From: a virus | DNA length: 36,064 nucleotides | Virus record (IMG/VR): IMGVR_UViG_3300032083_004031 | Location: 1-36,064 of that record | Strand: one strand, 5' to 3' | Shown: positions 7,541 to 14,777 of the stretch, in pieces | Layout: each line of letters opens with the position of its first letter | How positions within the stretch are numbered: position 1 is the stretch's first letter | Made by a program: the position numbers and the translations under genes | The notes under the pieces: model-generated | What the model was told of the DNA's origin: nothing | The model's input: the letters and a program-made list of their open reading frames with translations, nothing else | The model's database searches: none

Positions 7541-7564
7541 AAAAAAGCCCGCTCAATGGCGGGC
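7541..7564 (-). terminator. Intrinsic terminator after the repressor gene
   Basis: On the minus strand the stem GCCCGC-CATTGA-GCGGGC (7547-7564) is followed by six T (7546-7541). It ends the cI transcript before it can run into PL and the early operon. Confidence 0.85.
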
Positions 7565-7589
7565 CTGTATTGGCATTTTGGTGCGGGGG

Positions 7590-8237
7590 TTAGCGCTGCC
7601 GCATTCGCATGTCTGCGATCACTACTCCAATGATTTGGCAGTTACCGTTAATTTCTAGGTAGGGATTGTTCCATGCGGGATTGAGAGCTTTGAGCATACG
7701 CGGACTACCTGGCTCTTCGATGAGGCGCTTGAATGTTGCTTCGTTGCTTTCAGTCATTACTGCAACTACATCATCATTTGGCAGCGGCACTTGCTCGGGG
7801 TCAACGAAGATCAGCCGCCCCGGCGGATAGTCCGGCACCATGCTTTCACCCACCACGCGTAGCACGAACGTTTGCTCGCTTGCGCCCGGTGGACGCGGGT
7901 ACCAATTGGTGGTCTCTGGGTCTGTGTTGATGTCACATACCTCAGCCCAATGTCCCGCCTGAACCCAGCTTATCTCTGGGCAATACCCAGTCAAGTTTGG
8001 CGCAGTATCGACGTTAGTTTCGGGCTTAAGCATTTGCCCCTTACCTGTAGTCAGCCATTCAAATCTACATCCCGTTGCCTCCGCTATCTTCAGCATATTT
8101 TCAGCTTTCGGTGCTTTGGTGTCTTGGCTAATCCATTGACCAACGGCAGCCGCACTCACGCCGCATTTTCTGGCTAGTGCAGATTTGGTAAGCCCTTTGT
8201 TCCGCATTGCAGCGGCAATTCTCTCTGACTGATTCAT
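7590..8237 (-). CDS. cI: CI-type repressor (HTH + S24 LexA-like peptidase)
   Basis: A 215-residue lysogeny repressor. N-terminal XRE helix-turn-helix (about 5-62, LTKSALARKCGVSAAAVGQW) and a C-terminal S24 domain with cleavage pair Ala94-Gly95 (WVQAGHW), catalytic Ser132 (GESMVP) and Lys170 (ATFKRL). All residues for RecA-stimulated self-cleavage are present, so the prophage should be SOS-inducible. It faces cro divergently across OR. The ATG has no ribosome-binding site and lies about six bases from the predicted PRM start, so the message is probably almost leaderless, as for lambda cI. Confidence 0.95.
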   Translation of the reverse strand: MNQSERIAAAMRNKGLTKSALARKCGVSAAAVGQWISQDTKAPKAENMLKIAEATGCRFEWLTTGKGQMLKPETNVDTAPNLTGYCPEISWVQAGHWAEVCDINTDPETTNWYPRPPGASEQTFVLRVVGESMVPDYPPGRLIFVDPEQVPLPNDDVVAVMTESNEATFKRLIEEPGSPRMLKALNPAWNNPYLEINGNCQIIGVVIADMRMRQR

Positions 8238-8238
8238 A

Positions 8239-8296
8239 AAGCTAGCTTACTTATAGCCTAGGCAAGCATGCTTGTTGATACTTTAAAAGCATGCTT
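8239..8296. promoter_or_regulatory. OR-like array of three repressor operators
   Basis: Three palindromes between cI and cro: AAGCTAGCTT (8239-8248), AAGCATGCTT (8264-8273, within a 12-base perfect palindrome) and AAGCATGCTT (8287-8296, within AAAGCATGCTTT). Centres are 25 and 23 bases apart. The first abuts the cI start codon and differs in its central bases (CTAG instead of CATG), so it may favour Cro, like OR3. The other two cover the -35 and -10 of PR. Confidence 0.8.
8250..8278 (-). promoter_or_regulatory. PRM: repressor maintenance promoter
   Basis: On the minus strand: -35 TCAACA (8273-8278), spacer 17, -10 TATAAG (8250-8255). The expected start near 8243 leaves only about six bases before the cI ATG at 8237. 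The -35 borders the central operator, where bound CI could activate transcription. Confidence 0.65.
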
Positions 8297-8300
8297 TAAT
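8272..8300 (+). promoter_or_regulatory. PR: rightward early promoter
   Basis: -35 TTGTTG (8272-8277), spacer 17, -10 TTTAAT (8295-8300), the same -10 hexamer as PL. Operators overlap both elements. The -35 is weak (three of six), so the exact -35 is less certain than the -10. Confidence 0.6.
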
Positions 8301-8329
8301 CTATGGATGCACAAAAGGAGACCCCAGGC

Positions 8330-8542
8330 ATGCAGACTCGCAAAGCCATCGAGCATTTTGGTAGCACTCGCAAGCTTGCCGAGGCGCTAGGTATTACTCC
8401 CCAAGCAATCAACCAGTGGGGGGATGCTGTTCCTATGCTTCGCCAGTACGAGCTAGAGCGTGTGACTGCAGGAAAGCTCAAAGCTGACCTTGCAAAGCAT
8501 AGCGCTAACACCCCGCTAGCCGCATCGGTACCGCAGCCGTGA
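8330..8542 (+). CDS. cro: Cro-like repressor
   Basis: A 70-residue DNA-binding protein of the P22 Cro type: MQTRKAIEHFGSTRKLAEAL followed by GITPQAINQWGD, a typical helix-turn-helix. The ATG at 8330 has AAGGAG nine bases upstream. An in-frame ATG at 8303 has no site and would lie at the transcription start. As the first gene from PR and divergent from cI, it should turn down PRM and early transcription. The tail is low in complexity. Confidence 0.92.
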   Translation: MQTRKAIEHFGSTRKLAEALGITPQAINQWGDAVPMLRQYELERVTAGKLKADLAKHSANTPLAASVPQP

Positions 8543-8573
8543 TTTTCTATACAGGTATTTGTGAGGTGAGGGT

Positions 8574-8954
8574 ATGAGCAAGCTGCTAACCGATAACACT
8601 CTGGCGCAGCCCATGTCAGACACGCATTTCTTTCCAGATTCGCGCTCGGGCTTTCCCAGCGTTGCTCACATCCTAGATAGCCGCATGTGGCTTGAAGAAG
8701 GGAAGGGGCAGACGCTAGAGCTGCGCTTCGCCTGCCGCCCGCAAACGGTGGAGTACCTGTGCTTTTGCCTGGGTGACGGCTACCTGCTGTTCAAGCAGAT
8801 TGATGTGATTAGCAACCGATCTGTGTTTTCAGCCATTCAAATGAGCGTGGAGCCGCCTCTAGACCTATGCGAATCAGTTGGGTGGCTAGACGCTGGTGGC
8901 CCTCTTTCGAAAGCGCCTCAAGCTGCTGGCGCAGGAGGTTCTTCTCTTGCCTAG
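8574..8954 (+). CDS. Hypothetical early protein
   Basis: A 126-residue protein after cro, with GAGGTGAG upstream of its ATG. The middle is beta-like (TLELRFACRPQTVEYLCFCL, then GYLLFKQIDVI). The last 48 residues are read from DNA that also encodes the C-terminus of the minus-strand gene 8809-9294, and they look low in complexity. It sits in the position of cII in lambda but has no HTH. Function unknown. Confidence 0.65.
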   Translation: MSKLLTDNTLAQPMSDTHFFPDSRSGFPSVAHILDSRMWLEEGKGQTLELRFACRPQTVEYLCFCLGDGYLLFKQIDVISNRSVFSAIQMSVEPPLDLCESVGWLDAGGPLSKAPQAAGAGGSSLA

Positions 8955-9294
8955 TTGCATCCGTCATTTCAATTTGGGCTGCCACCAGCGCTTGAATCGT
9001 TTCGGCTTCAATGCGAATGGTCACTATACCCAGCTCAGAGGTCAGCCCGCCATCATCGCTGACGTAATCAAGCCCAGCGCTGGTAATGGTGATCTCGGCG
9101 TAGCTTTCGATGTCGCCCATCCGCTTCCTGGCAAGGCCTGTCACAAGATCGTGATCGACCAAATACGTGATGTTGGCGTTCGCCGTGCTTTTGCCCAGAT
9201 CTTCGTTCCATTGATCCGCAACGCAGGGAGCGGGGTAGGTTTCTGCCGCTGCTTCCAGCATGTCAGTCCAAATGTTTTTATCCGGTTTCGCCAC
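8809..9294 (-). CDS. Minus-strand accessory gene with winged-helix-like N-terminus
   Basis: A 161-residue protein starting at GTG with AAGGA seven bases upstream. The N-terminal half (ITYLVDHDLVTGL ... AEITITSAGLDYV) looks like a MarR-type wing arrangement; the C-terminal half is helical, with a probable coiled coil (TRQEKNLLRQQLEALSKEG). It opposes the surrounding rightward genes and its 3' end overlaps the 8574-8954 gene by 146 bases, so it is likely expressed separately, perhaps in lysogeny. A regulatory role is inferred. I see no clear terminator for it. Confidence 0.7.
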   Translation of the reverse strand: MAKPDKNIWTDMLEAAAETYPAPCVADQWNEDLGKSTANANITYLVDHDLVTGLARKRMGDIESYAEITITSAGLDYVSDDGGLTSELGIVTIRIEAETIQALVAAQIEMTDATRQEKNLLRQQLEALSKEGHQRLATQLIRIGLEAAPRSFEWLKTQIGC

Positions 9295-9377
9295 GTCGTT
9301 TTCCTTCTATGGGTGGGTGGTGTCGCAACTACCACCTTAGCGGGCTTCGGCGTGGCTTTCTATTTGCGGGGTGCGGC

Positions 9378-10391
9378 ATGAGCATGCTCAACCTCCTTGA
9401 CAGGCCAATAGCATTCAACCGCACCTTTGTTGATCTAGGTATCGGCATCACTGGGGCGCTCATGCTATCGCAGTGCGTTTACTGGTCTACCCGTACCAAG
9501 GACAGCGAAGGCTGGTTCTACAAGACGCAGGCTGAATGGACTGACGAAACGGGCATGACGCGCCGAGAGCAAGAGACCGCCCGTAAGAAGTTAGTCAGCA
9601 AGGGATACATCGAGGAGGTGCGCCGTGGCGTGCCTTGCAAAACCTATTACCGGCTTGATCGTGAGGCGCTGGAAGCCGCCCTTATGCAGGTTGCACAAAA
9701 GCGCCATTCCAGTATGGCGGAAAGCGCCAATCTAGAATGTACGAAAGCGCCATCCAGTATGGCGGAAAGCGCCAAACAAGATTGCACGGAAGCGCCTAAC
9801 AGTGATGGCGGAAAGCGCCAAACTATTACAGAGATTACTACAGAGACTACAGCAGAGAGCACTCAGAAAGGCGCACCGGGGGCAAGCCCCGATGCATCGG
9901 AGGGCGATTACCTGAGCGCTGACGAACCCCAAGCGGAAACCTCAGGCGCTCAAGAATCGGGAGCTGATCTGCTGGCGCGTATCCCTGCCGACATGCCAGG
10001 CACCCGCGACCCGAAAGCCAAGACGTTCAAGCCCTGGGCGAACTACGCCTGTGCTTACCGTGCCCGCTACGGCACATGGCCGGTCTGGAACCAAAAGGCT
10101 GGCGCGAACATGAGCCAACTGGTCGACCGTGTGGGGGCTGAGCGTGCTCCCGCGGTGGCCGCGTACTACCTGAAACTCAACAGCCAATTCTACACCTCAC
10201 GCCTGCACCCCGTGGGCCTGCTGCTGCAGGACTGCGAATCCATCGCCACCCAACTCGCCACTGGCCAGCAGGTCACCCAGGCCAAAGCCCGCCAAGTGGA
10301 CAGCACCCAAACCAACGCGAGCAACGCGGAGGAGGCTAAGCGCTGGCTAGCCGAACGCCGCCAACAGCAGGAGGCCGCATCATGCCGTTAA
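9378..10391 (+). CDS. O-like replication initiator containing the origin
   Basis: A 337-residue replication protein by position and layout. The N-terminal domain (about 1-95) has winged-helix features (EWTDETGMTRREQETARKKL, SKGYIEEVRRG, TYYRLD). The central linker is low in complexity and is encoded by the iteron array. The C-terminal domain (about 190-300) contains FKPWANYACAYRARYGTWPV. The ATG at 9378 follows a GGGGTG site. As in lambda O, the N-terminal part probably binds iterons located in its own gene and the C-terminal part recruits the helicase-loading protein encoded next. Confidence 0.82.
   Translation: MSMLNLLDRPIAFNRTFVDLGIGITGALMLSQCVYWSTRTKDSEGWFYKTQAEWTDETGMTRREQETARKKLVSKGYIEEVRRGVPCKTYYRLDREALEAALMQVAQKRHSSMAESANLECTKAPSSMAESAKQDCTEAPNSDGGKRQTITEITTETTAESTQKGAPGASPDASEGDYLSADEPQAETSGAQESGADLLARIPADMPGTRDPKAKTFKPWANYACAYRARYGTWPVWNQKAGANMSQLVDRVGAERAPAVAAYYLKLNSQFYTSRLHPVGLLLQDCESIATQLATGQQVTQAKARQVDSTQTNASNAEEAKRWLAERRQQQEAASCR
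9698..9865. other. Probable phage replication origin: six iterons plus unwinding region
   Basis: GCGCC cores occur at 9701, 9724, 9747, 9769, 9792 and 9815, spacing 23, 23, 22, 23, 23, each inside AAAGCGCCA or a one/two-base variant. Alternate units join into ATGGCGGAAAGCGCCAA (9714, 9759, 9805), whose TGGCG and CGCCA arms form a dyad. The third such copy is in a different reading frame from the first two, so the DNA and not the peptide is conserved. A purine/AT-rich tract with repeated TACAGAGA follows (9823-9860), a candidate unwinding element. Layout as in lambda ori within O. Confidence 0.8.
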
Positions 10392-11119
10392 CCCCTGAAC
10401 AAATGGATCAAGTCGTTGATCTGGTTTACGCCACCGCGGAAGTGCTGGGGCAGGAAATCCGCCACAAGGCTGCCGGGCTGATTGCCGAAGACCTGAGCGC
10501 TTACCCCTTTGCCGAGATTGCTCGAGCGCTGGCCCGCTGCCGTGCCGAGCTACACGGCAAGCTGACACTTGCGGCGATTATTGAGCGCTTACCCAGTGCG
10601 AACGCTCATTTGAGCGGTAACGAAGCGTGGGCGCTGGCGCTGAAAAGCACCGACGAGCAGGAGACGGTTGTCTGGACGCCGGAGATTGCCCGCGCCTTTG
10701 CCGCTGCTCAGCCGGTGCTGAGTGGTGACCGTCCGGACAAGATAGGTGCCCGCATGGCGTTCCTGGCGGCGTATGAACGTGAGCTCTCCGCCGCGAAAGC
10801 CGAAGCCCGCCAGCCTGAGTGGCAGGTGTCGCTAGGCCATGACCCCCAACGCCGCGAGATCGTGCTGAACGATGCCGTGAGTGCAGGCAAGCTGCCCGCG
10901 CCCAAGGTGGCCCACCTGTTGCCACCGCCCGATAAGTCGGTGACCGAGGAAGGCAAGCGGCAGCGTAAGCAGGTGGTCAGCAAGCTACGCGAGATCATCA
11001 ACCAGCCCGGTGACCAGAAAGCCCAAGAGCGCCGCGAGGCTCGCGAGCGTGAAGAGGCCCGCCGCCGTGAATTACTCGAACAAGCTGGCGTGCCGCTGGC
11101 TGCGATGGGAGGACGTTAA
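10382..11119 (+). CDS. Replication protein in the P (helicase loader) position
   Basis: A 245-residue protein overlapping the O-like gene by ten bases. N-terminal helical region (AEIARALARCRAELHGKLTL, AAIIERLPSANAHLSGNEAW), middle GARMAFLAAYERELSAAKAE, and a strongly charged C-terminal coiled coil (KAQERREAREREEARRREL). Lambda P has a similar length. The position implies loading of the host DnaB helicase; no diagnostic loader motif or Walker box is visible, so the function is inferred from context. Confidence 0.7.
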   Translation: MPLTPEQMDQVVDLVYATAEVLGQEIRHKAAGLIAEDLSAYPFAEIARALARCRAELHGKLTLAAIIERLPSANAHLSGNEAWALALKSTDEQETVVWTPEIARAFAAAQPVLSGDRPDKIGARMAFLAAYERELSAAKAEARQPEWQVSLGHDPQRREIVLNDAVSAGKLPAPKVAHLLPPPDKSVTEEGKRQRKQVVSKLREIINQPGDQKAQERREAREREEARRRELLEQAGVPLAAMGGR

Positions 11120-11121
11120 TC

Positions 11122-11442
11122 ATGAATACCGCATTCCAGCCAAGTGGCAATGAAGTAAAGCGGGCTGCATTCAGCGATCACCGCCGTTCAGGCAAGCTTA
11201 GCGCCTCGCGTGGGCTGGTGACTGCCTCGCTGGTGAGCAAGGGCCCCATGACCCGCAACCAGCTAGCCGATGCCACCGGCTTGCCCCTTGCCAGCATTTG
11301 CGGCCGCTGCCGTGAGCTGCTCGATATGGACTACGTCGAGGTGACGGGCATGAGCGCCGATTCCCCAGCACGCCAGGTACTGGGGCTGACTGAAAGCGGT
11401 AAGGCGCTTGCGGTGGAAGCGGCTAAGGGGGTGGCGTTGTGA
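11122..11442 (+). CDS. Winged-helix DNA-binding protein
   Basis: A 106-residue protein with a MarR-like winged helix: LVSKGPMTRNQLADATGLPL (helix-turn-helix), ASICGRCRELLDMDYVEVTG (recognition helix and wing), VLGLTESGKAL. It begins three bases after the previous stop and overlaps the next gene by four. A small regulator of early genes is likely; the target is unknown. Confidence 0.75.
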   Translation: MNTAFQPSGNEVKRAAFSDHRRSGKLSASRGLVTASLVSKGPMTRNQLADATGLPLASICGRCRELLDMDYVEVTGMSADSPARQVLGLTESGKALAVEAAKGVAL

Positions 11443-11921
11443 GCGCAGTTATTAGCGAGTGCGGACAGTACCGATATTTATTAACTCGCCCAAGCGAGGT
11501 TGAGCATCCGGATCGTGGAACTGCGCTTTTCTTGATGCTGAACCCCAGCACCGCTGACGCCTCGCTTGATGATCCAACGATCAGGCGTTGCCGAGGCTTT
11601 GCAAAGGCTTGGGGGTGCGCTGGCTTAACGGTCGCGAATTTATACGCGCTTCGCGCCACTAATCCGAAAGAGCTTTGGAAGCACGATGCGCCTATTGGAG
11701 ACCAAAACAATGCTTGGCTAGTGAAGCTGGCAAAAGAGTACGGCGATATTGTTTGCGCATGGGGTGCTAACGCAAAGCCAGAACGCGTAAACGAAGTTTC
11801 CAAGATTTTGGTTGATGCAGGGGCTCGCCTTTGGTGTCTGGGCACAACTAAATCAGGCGCGCCCAGGCATCCTCTCTATATCAAGGCCGACCAGCCTCTA
11901 GTCGCATGGGAGGCTGCGTAA
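11439..11921 (+). CDS. DUF1643 family protein
   Basis: A 160-residue protein. The blocks RYLLTRPSEVEHPDRGTALF, LMLNPSTADASLDDPTIRRC, LTVANLYALRATNPKEL, CAWGANAK and LGTTKSGAPRHPLY are those of DUF1643 (PF07799), a family common in phages and mobile elements with no firm biochemical role. It starts at GTG, overlapping the previous TGA (GTGA). The codon mix is slightly richer in A/T than its neighbours. Confidence 0.9.
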   Translation: MSAVISECGQYRYLLTRPSEVEHPDRGTALFLMLNPSTADASLDDPTIRRCRGFAKAWGCAGLTVANLYALRATNPKELWKHDAPIGDQNNAWLVKLAKEYGDIVCAWGANAKPERVNEVSKILVDAGARLWCLGTTKSGAPRHPLYIKADQPLVAWEAA

Positions 11922-12274
11922 TGTCGCTTAACCCTATTGATCATCAAAACATAGTGCTGCGCTTGCTGGGCATGTCATCCAGTAACCCTGCACACCTCAC
12001 CACGCTGGCGCATGCCTACAGGCTGCCGGTATCGCTGCATGAGATACGCGTTGCTTGTGATGCGTTGGTAGAACAGGAGTTTGTCGAGCGCGCCCCAGGG
12101 TTTGCCTATCGGCTGACTGCGTTTGGCACGGTTGAGCTGCCTGCTGTGCCGCTGCTGGAGAGTTATTACACGATACCGCGCCAACGCACAGAACCAAAGG
12201 TGGGCGATTCAGCGTGGCGGGCCGCTGAGCAGGCAGGAAAAAAGCTCCCATACGCTGGGTGGGGTGAATCATGA
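11921..12274 (+). CDS. Small winged-helix-like protein
   Basis: A 117-residue protein. MSLNPIDHQNIVLRLLGMSS, HLTTLAHAYRLPVSLHEIRV, ACDALVEQEFVERAPGFAYR is a winged-helix pattern (helix, turn helix, then FVERAPGFAYRLT as wing). The ATG overlaps the previous stop (TAATG), with GGGAGG upstream. Probably another DNA-binding accessory protein. It overlaps the following small gene by four bases. Confidence 0.72.
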   Translation: MSLNPIDHQNIVLRLLGMSSSNPAHLTTLAHAYRLPVSLHEIRVACDALVEQEFVERAPGFAYRLTAFGTVELPAVPLLESYYTIPRQRTEPKVGDSAWRAAEQAGKKLPYAGWGES

Positions 12275-12429
12275 CACGCAATCCCTACCAGCAGCCCAAG
12301 TGCCCAGAGTGCCAGTACCGGAAGTCGCCTAGCGAGTTTCGCGACCCGGCTACCCATGAGCAATTACCCGCCTGCAAGCACTGCATGCGCAAAGCCCAAC
12401 GGGCGGGAGGTCAACGATGGACGGCTTGA
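12271..12429 (+). CDS. 52-residue zinc-ribbon protein
   Basis: A short gene with two CxxC knuckles, CPECQYRKSP and CKHCMRKAQ, spaced 21 residues, typical of a small zinc ribbon. Its ATG overlaps the previous TGA (ATGA) and its 3' end overlaps the next gene by 13 bases, so it fills the operon exactly. A nucleic-acid-binding role is likely; the family is unknown. Confidence 0.75.
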   Translation: MTRNPYQQPKCPECQYRKSPSEFRDPATHEQLPACKHCMRKAQRAGGQRWTA

Positions 12430-12737
12430 GCAAAGAAATGAAAGGCGGCCAAAACGCCCGCCGTGCCGCCATGCTGTGCCAGAACCCGCGCTTTTGGCTC
12501 TATCTCGATCACCGCTGGCGCACACGCAATGCGCTGGAGCGCCGAGAGTTTCCAGACGGCACGTTTAAAGCCGCTGGCGCTACCCGCTGGCTTCGCAAGG
12601 CGTGCGGCATCCAGAGCCGTGCCGAGCTAGACCACAACGACGCCGCCCGGGCAATGCTGGATCGCATCATGGCCGATTACAGCAAGTGGGAGCGTCAGCA
12701 GCGCTTGAATGACCGGATATGCGGGGGTGTAGCGTGA
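12417..12737 (+). CDS. Hypothetical early phage protein
   Basis: A 106-residue basic protein (MDGLSKEMKGGQNARRAAML; PRFWLYLDHRWRTRN; ATRWLRKACGIQSRAELD). Similar small basic proteins sit in this stretch of Gram-negative lambdoid phages. No domain that I can name. It overlaps both neighbours. Confidence 0.7.
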   Translation: MDGLSKEMKGGQNARRAAMLCQNPRFWLYLDHRWRTRNALERREFPDGTFKAAGATRWLRKACGIQSRAELDHNDAARAMLDRIMADYSKWERQQRLNDRICGGVA

Positions 12738-13198
12738 TGATTGCGACGGATAAGAAGGCGAGCGCTGAGCGCAAACCTATCGTGCCCAATCCAGATATGT
12801 GGCGTGAAGCCATCGCAGTGCTCTGTGAGCCGTGCCGCCACTTCCCTGGGTGCGATGTTGTGGAGGGCATGATCGAGATGAAGGAGGGCGGGGAGTGGCC
12901 GGAAGGTGGGTGGGTGACCGATCCAGGGGCCGGCATCACTTGCTTAAGCTATCAACCGCGCTCTGTGCGCAAGCTCTCAGGTGTTGAGCTTGATCAAGCG
13001 CTGAAAGACTCGGTGCCTATGTGTGATGGCTGTGCTGCACGAAAAGGCACCGATGCGAGTAAGGCGCTTCACACTCAGCGAGATTTTAGCCAGTCCGTTA
13101 AAGACCAGGGGCGCTTCACCTGCCATAAGCCTGAGAGCAAGGATAAGTCTTGCGGTGGTTGGTGTAGTGCGGTTGTGCGTAAGCGGGGTGAGGTGTGA
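12737..13198 (+). CDS. Cys-rich hypothetical protein
   Basis: A 153-residue protein with nine cysteines, including CEPCRHFPGC, CDGCAARKG, FTCHKPES and CGGWC, suggesting one or two zinc sites or an iron-sulfur centre. The ATG at 12737 overlaps the previous stop (TGATG). A phage-coded protein related to DNA metabolism is possible by context; not recognised. Confidence 0.7.
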   Translation: MIATDKKASAERKPIVPNPDMWREAIAVLCEPCRHFPGCDVVEGMIEMKEGGEWPEGGWVTDPGAGITCLSYQPRSVRKLSGVELDQALKDSVPMCDGCAARKGTDASKALHTQRDFSQSVKDQGRFTCHKPESKDKSCGGWCSAVVRKRGEV

Positions 13199-13365
13199 AG
13201 AAATCATCGATTCTTATTTGTTGTGCCGATCTGCATGTTTTGGTCGGGGTTGGTAAGCAGTTTATGGGCCTGGATGGTGCTGCTCTCAATAACGCCACAG
13301 GCGTTTTATTGGTAGATATGGGCTTTATCTGCATGGAAATAGAGATGCAAGGGGGCCGTAAATGA
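13195..13365 (+). CDS. Candidate 56-residue protein, GTG start
   Basis: A small gene filling what would otherwise be a 160-base gap. It starts at GTG overlapping the previous TGA (GTGA), has GGTGAGG upstream, and ends with a TGA that overlaps the next ATG (ATGA). The product is hydrophobic (VKKSSILICCADLHVLVGVG ... GVLLVDMGFICMEIE). The exact coupling at both ends supports a real gene. Function unknown. Confidence 0.6.
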   Translation: MKKSSILICCADLHVLVGVGKQFMGLDGAALNNATGVLLVDMGFICMEIEMQGGRK

Positions 13366-13712
13366 ACAAATTCAATCTGCATGCCGCGCTATTTGTCGCA
13401 GGCGTTGTCGTTCCTACCTGGCTGGCGCCAGTCGCTCACGGTGGGCTGGCTAATTTAGCGCTGTTTACCGCCTGGGCTGTCGGCTTGATGATCCTAGCGT
13501 TTACGTTGACCGCTATCGCGCTGGATTCGCCTCAAGATCAACCTATTCACACGCCAAGAGCCCTGCGCTGGATATGCACCTTCTGCTGGTGGAGCGCTGT
13601 CGCTTGGTCGGCTTACCACGGTATGTATTGGCTGGCTGCCCTGCACACGGTAACCGCGGCGATGCTGAAATTAGACCGTGTACGTAAAACACGCGAGCGG
13701 GGTAATTCATGA
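13362..13712 (+). CDS. Small inner-membrane protein
   Basis: A 116-residue protein with probably four membrane segments: about 7-22 (HAALFVAGVVVPTWLA), 30-52 (ANLALFTAWAVGLMILAFTL), 70-83 and 84-100 (WWSAVAWSAYHGMYWLAAL). Basic C-terminus. Its role in the early region is unknown. It overlaps both neighbours by four bases. Confidence 0.75.
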   Translation: MNKFNLHAALFVAGVVVPTWLAPVAHGGLANLALFTAWAVGLMILAFTLTAIALDSPQDQPIHTPRALRWICTFCWWSAVAWSAYHGMYWLAALHTVTAAMLKLDRVRKTRERGNS

Positions 13713-14215
13713 CCTTTCGCATTCAACAGACCCGCCGACCCCGCAAGCTCAAAGCGGACGGCACACCACGCGCCCGTCCGGTGGATTGGGAAGGCAATGA
13801 GCAGGCGGTACTGATCCGCTGGCTGTTGGGCGAGAAGATGCGCGGGGAGCCGGTAGGGCAGTTATACGACGCCATCTACCACGTTCCCAACGGTGGCCAG
13901 CGTAGCAAGAGCACCGGTGCCGCAATGAAGCGCCAGGGCGTTAAGTCGGGCGTGAGTGACTTGGTGATTATGGATGCTCGAGGAGGCTGGCATGGAATGT
14001 ATATGGAGTTCAAAGCCTCCCCACCCCATACCGCAGCGCTGGCGCAGAGTCAGCATGATTGGCTGGCGCAGGCAGAAGCGCGCGGCTATTGCGCGGTGTT
14101 GGCTGTAGGGCTGGAAGAGGCTAAGCGGGTACTTGATGAGTATGCGTGCTTAGGGCCGTCTTATAGCCATTACACAAAAGCTAACGTTCGCGGTACCGAG
14201 TGGAGAAAGGGCTAA
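13709..14215 (+). CDS. VRR-NUC domain nuclease
   Basis: A 168-residue protein with the VRR-NUC (PD-D/ExK) core: Glu28/Glu31 (DWEGNEQAVLIRWL), HVPNGGQRSKSTGAAMKRQG, Asp84 (GVSDLVI) and Glu100-x-Lys102 (YMEFKA), followed by the helix with QHDWLAQAEARGY. All catalytic positions are intact. Phage VRR-NUC proteins are thought to process branched DNA, in the place of a RusA-type resolvase. It overlaps the next gene (TAATG). Confidence 0.92.
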   Translation: MTFRIQQTRRPRKLKADGTPRARPVDWEGNEQAVLIRWLLGEKMRGEPVGQLYDAIYHVPNGGQRSKSTGAAMKRQGVKSGVSDLVIMDARGGWHGMYMEFKASPPHTAALAQSQHDWLAQAEARGYCAVLAVGLEEAKRVLDEYACLGPSYSHYTKANVRGTEWRKG

Positions 14216-14772
14216 TGACACAGCATAAGGGGAACGTCATGCAGTTTGATGAGTGGAAGCGAGTAGAAAACCCTTGGCGTGTTGTTGAAGCCGCACAAAC
14301 CAACGAGCGTGCTCGTGATGCGGCGGTGTCGCGCATTATCGATACGATGCTGGAGCTGCAGCTGGATTATCGTCATGAGCAAACCGGTTTCCAGCCCTTC
14401 AGTGTCACAGGTAATGCGCCAATGCCCCGCGGGAGCTTGCCTGTCGATCAAGCCATGATCGCAGCAGAGCGTTATCACCCTGAGAGTCAATGGCATAAGG
14501 CGTGCGCGTTCTTGCTTGATCAACTACCCAGGCGGCAGGCGGCGGCGATGCTATTACAGGCTGCCCGGGTACGTCCGGAGAAGATGGGCGCCAGCCAGTG
14601 GATGGTGACAGCGCGGCAAATGGTGGAGCGGCAGGGGGAGTTGCTGCGCTGCCTGGGGCTGCATGAAGGGGTGCGGCATTTTGAGAGTGTGGAAGCGTTG
14701 CAGGTAGCAGGCAAGCGAGCCCGCCAGCGTTTGTGGGCATGGCTGGCGCAAGGGGAGGTGCAGGCGGCTTGA
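14215..14772 (+). CDS. Last early gene; candidate late-transcription regulator (Q position)
   Basis: A 185-residue protein, not recognised. The start at 14215 overlaps the previous stop, with GGAG upstream. The N-terminal half contains ARDAAVSRIIDTMLELQLDY; the C-terminal half is helical and basic (RRQAAAMLLQAARVRPEKMG; VERQGELLRCLGLH; AGKRARQRLWAWL). It has no zinc finger like the phage 82/21 Q proteins. The position just before the late leader, and the many terminators inside the late operon, make a Q-like antiterminator or activator the best guess. Confidence 0.55.
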   Translation: MTQHKGNVMQFDEWKRVENPWRVVEAAQTNERARDAAVSRIIDTMLELQLDYRHEQTGFQPFSVTGNAPMPRGSLPVDQAMIAAERYHPESQWHKACAFLLDQLPRRQAAAMLLQAARVRPEKMGASQWMVTARQMVERQGELLRCLGLHEGVRHFESVEALQVAGKRARQRLWAWLAQGEVQAA

Positions 14773-14777
14773 GGTGT

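Noticed and set aside
8303-8329. Upstream ATG for cro
   Set aside because: No ribosome site and it falls at the predicted transcription start; the ATG at 8330 has AAGGAG.
9698-9820. CRISPR array suggested by regular 23-base repeats
   Set aside because: Period is too short, there are no unique spacers, and the array lies inside a coding gene; iterons explain it.
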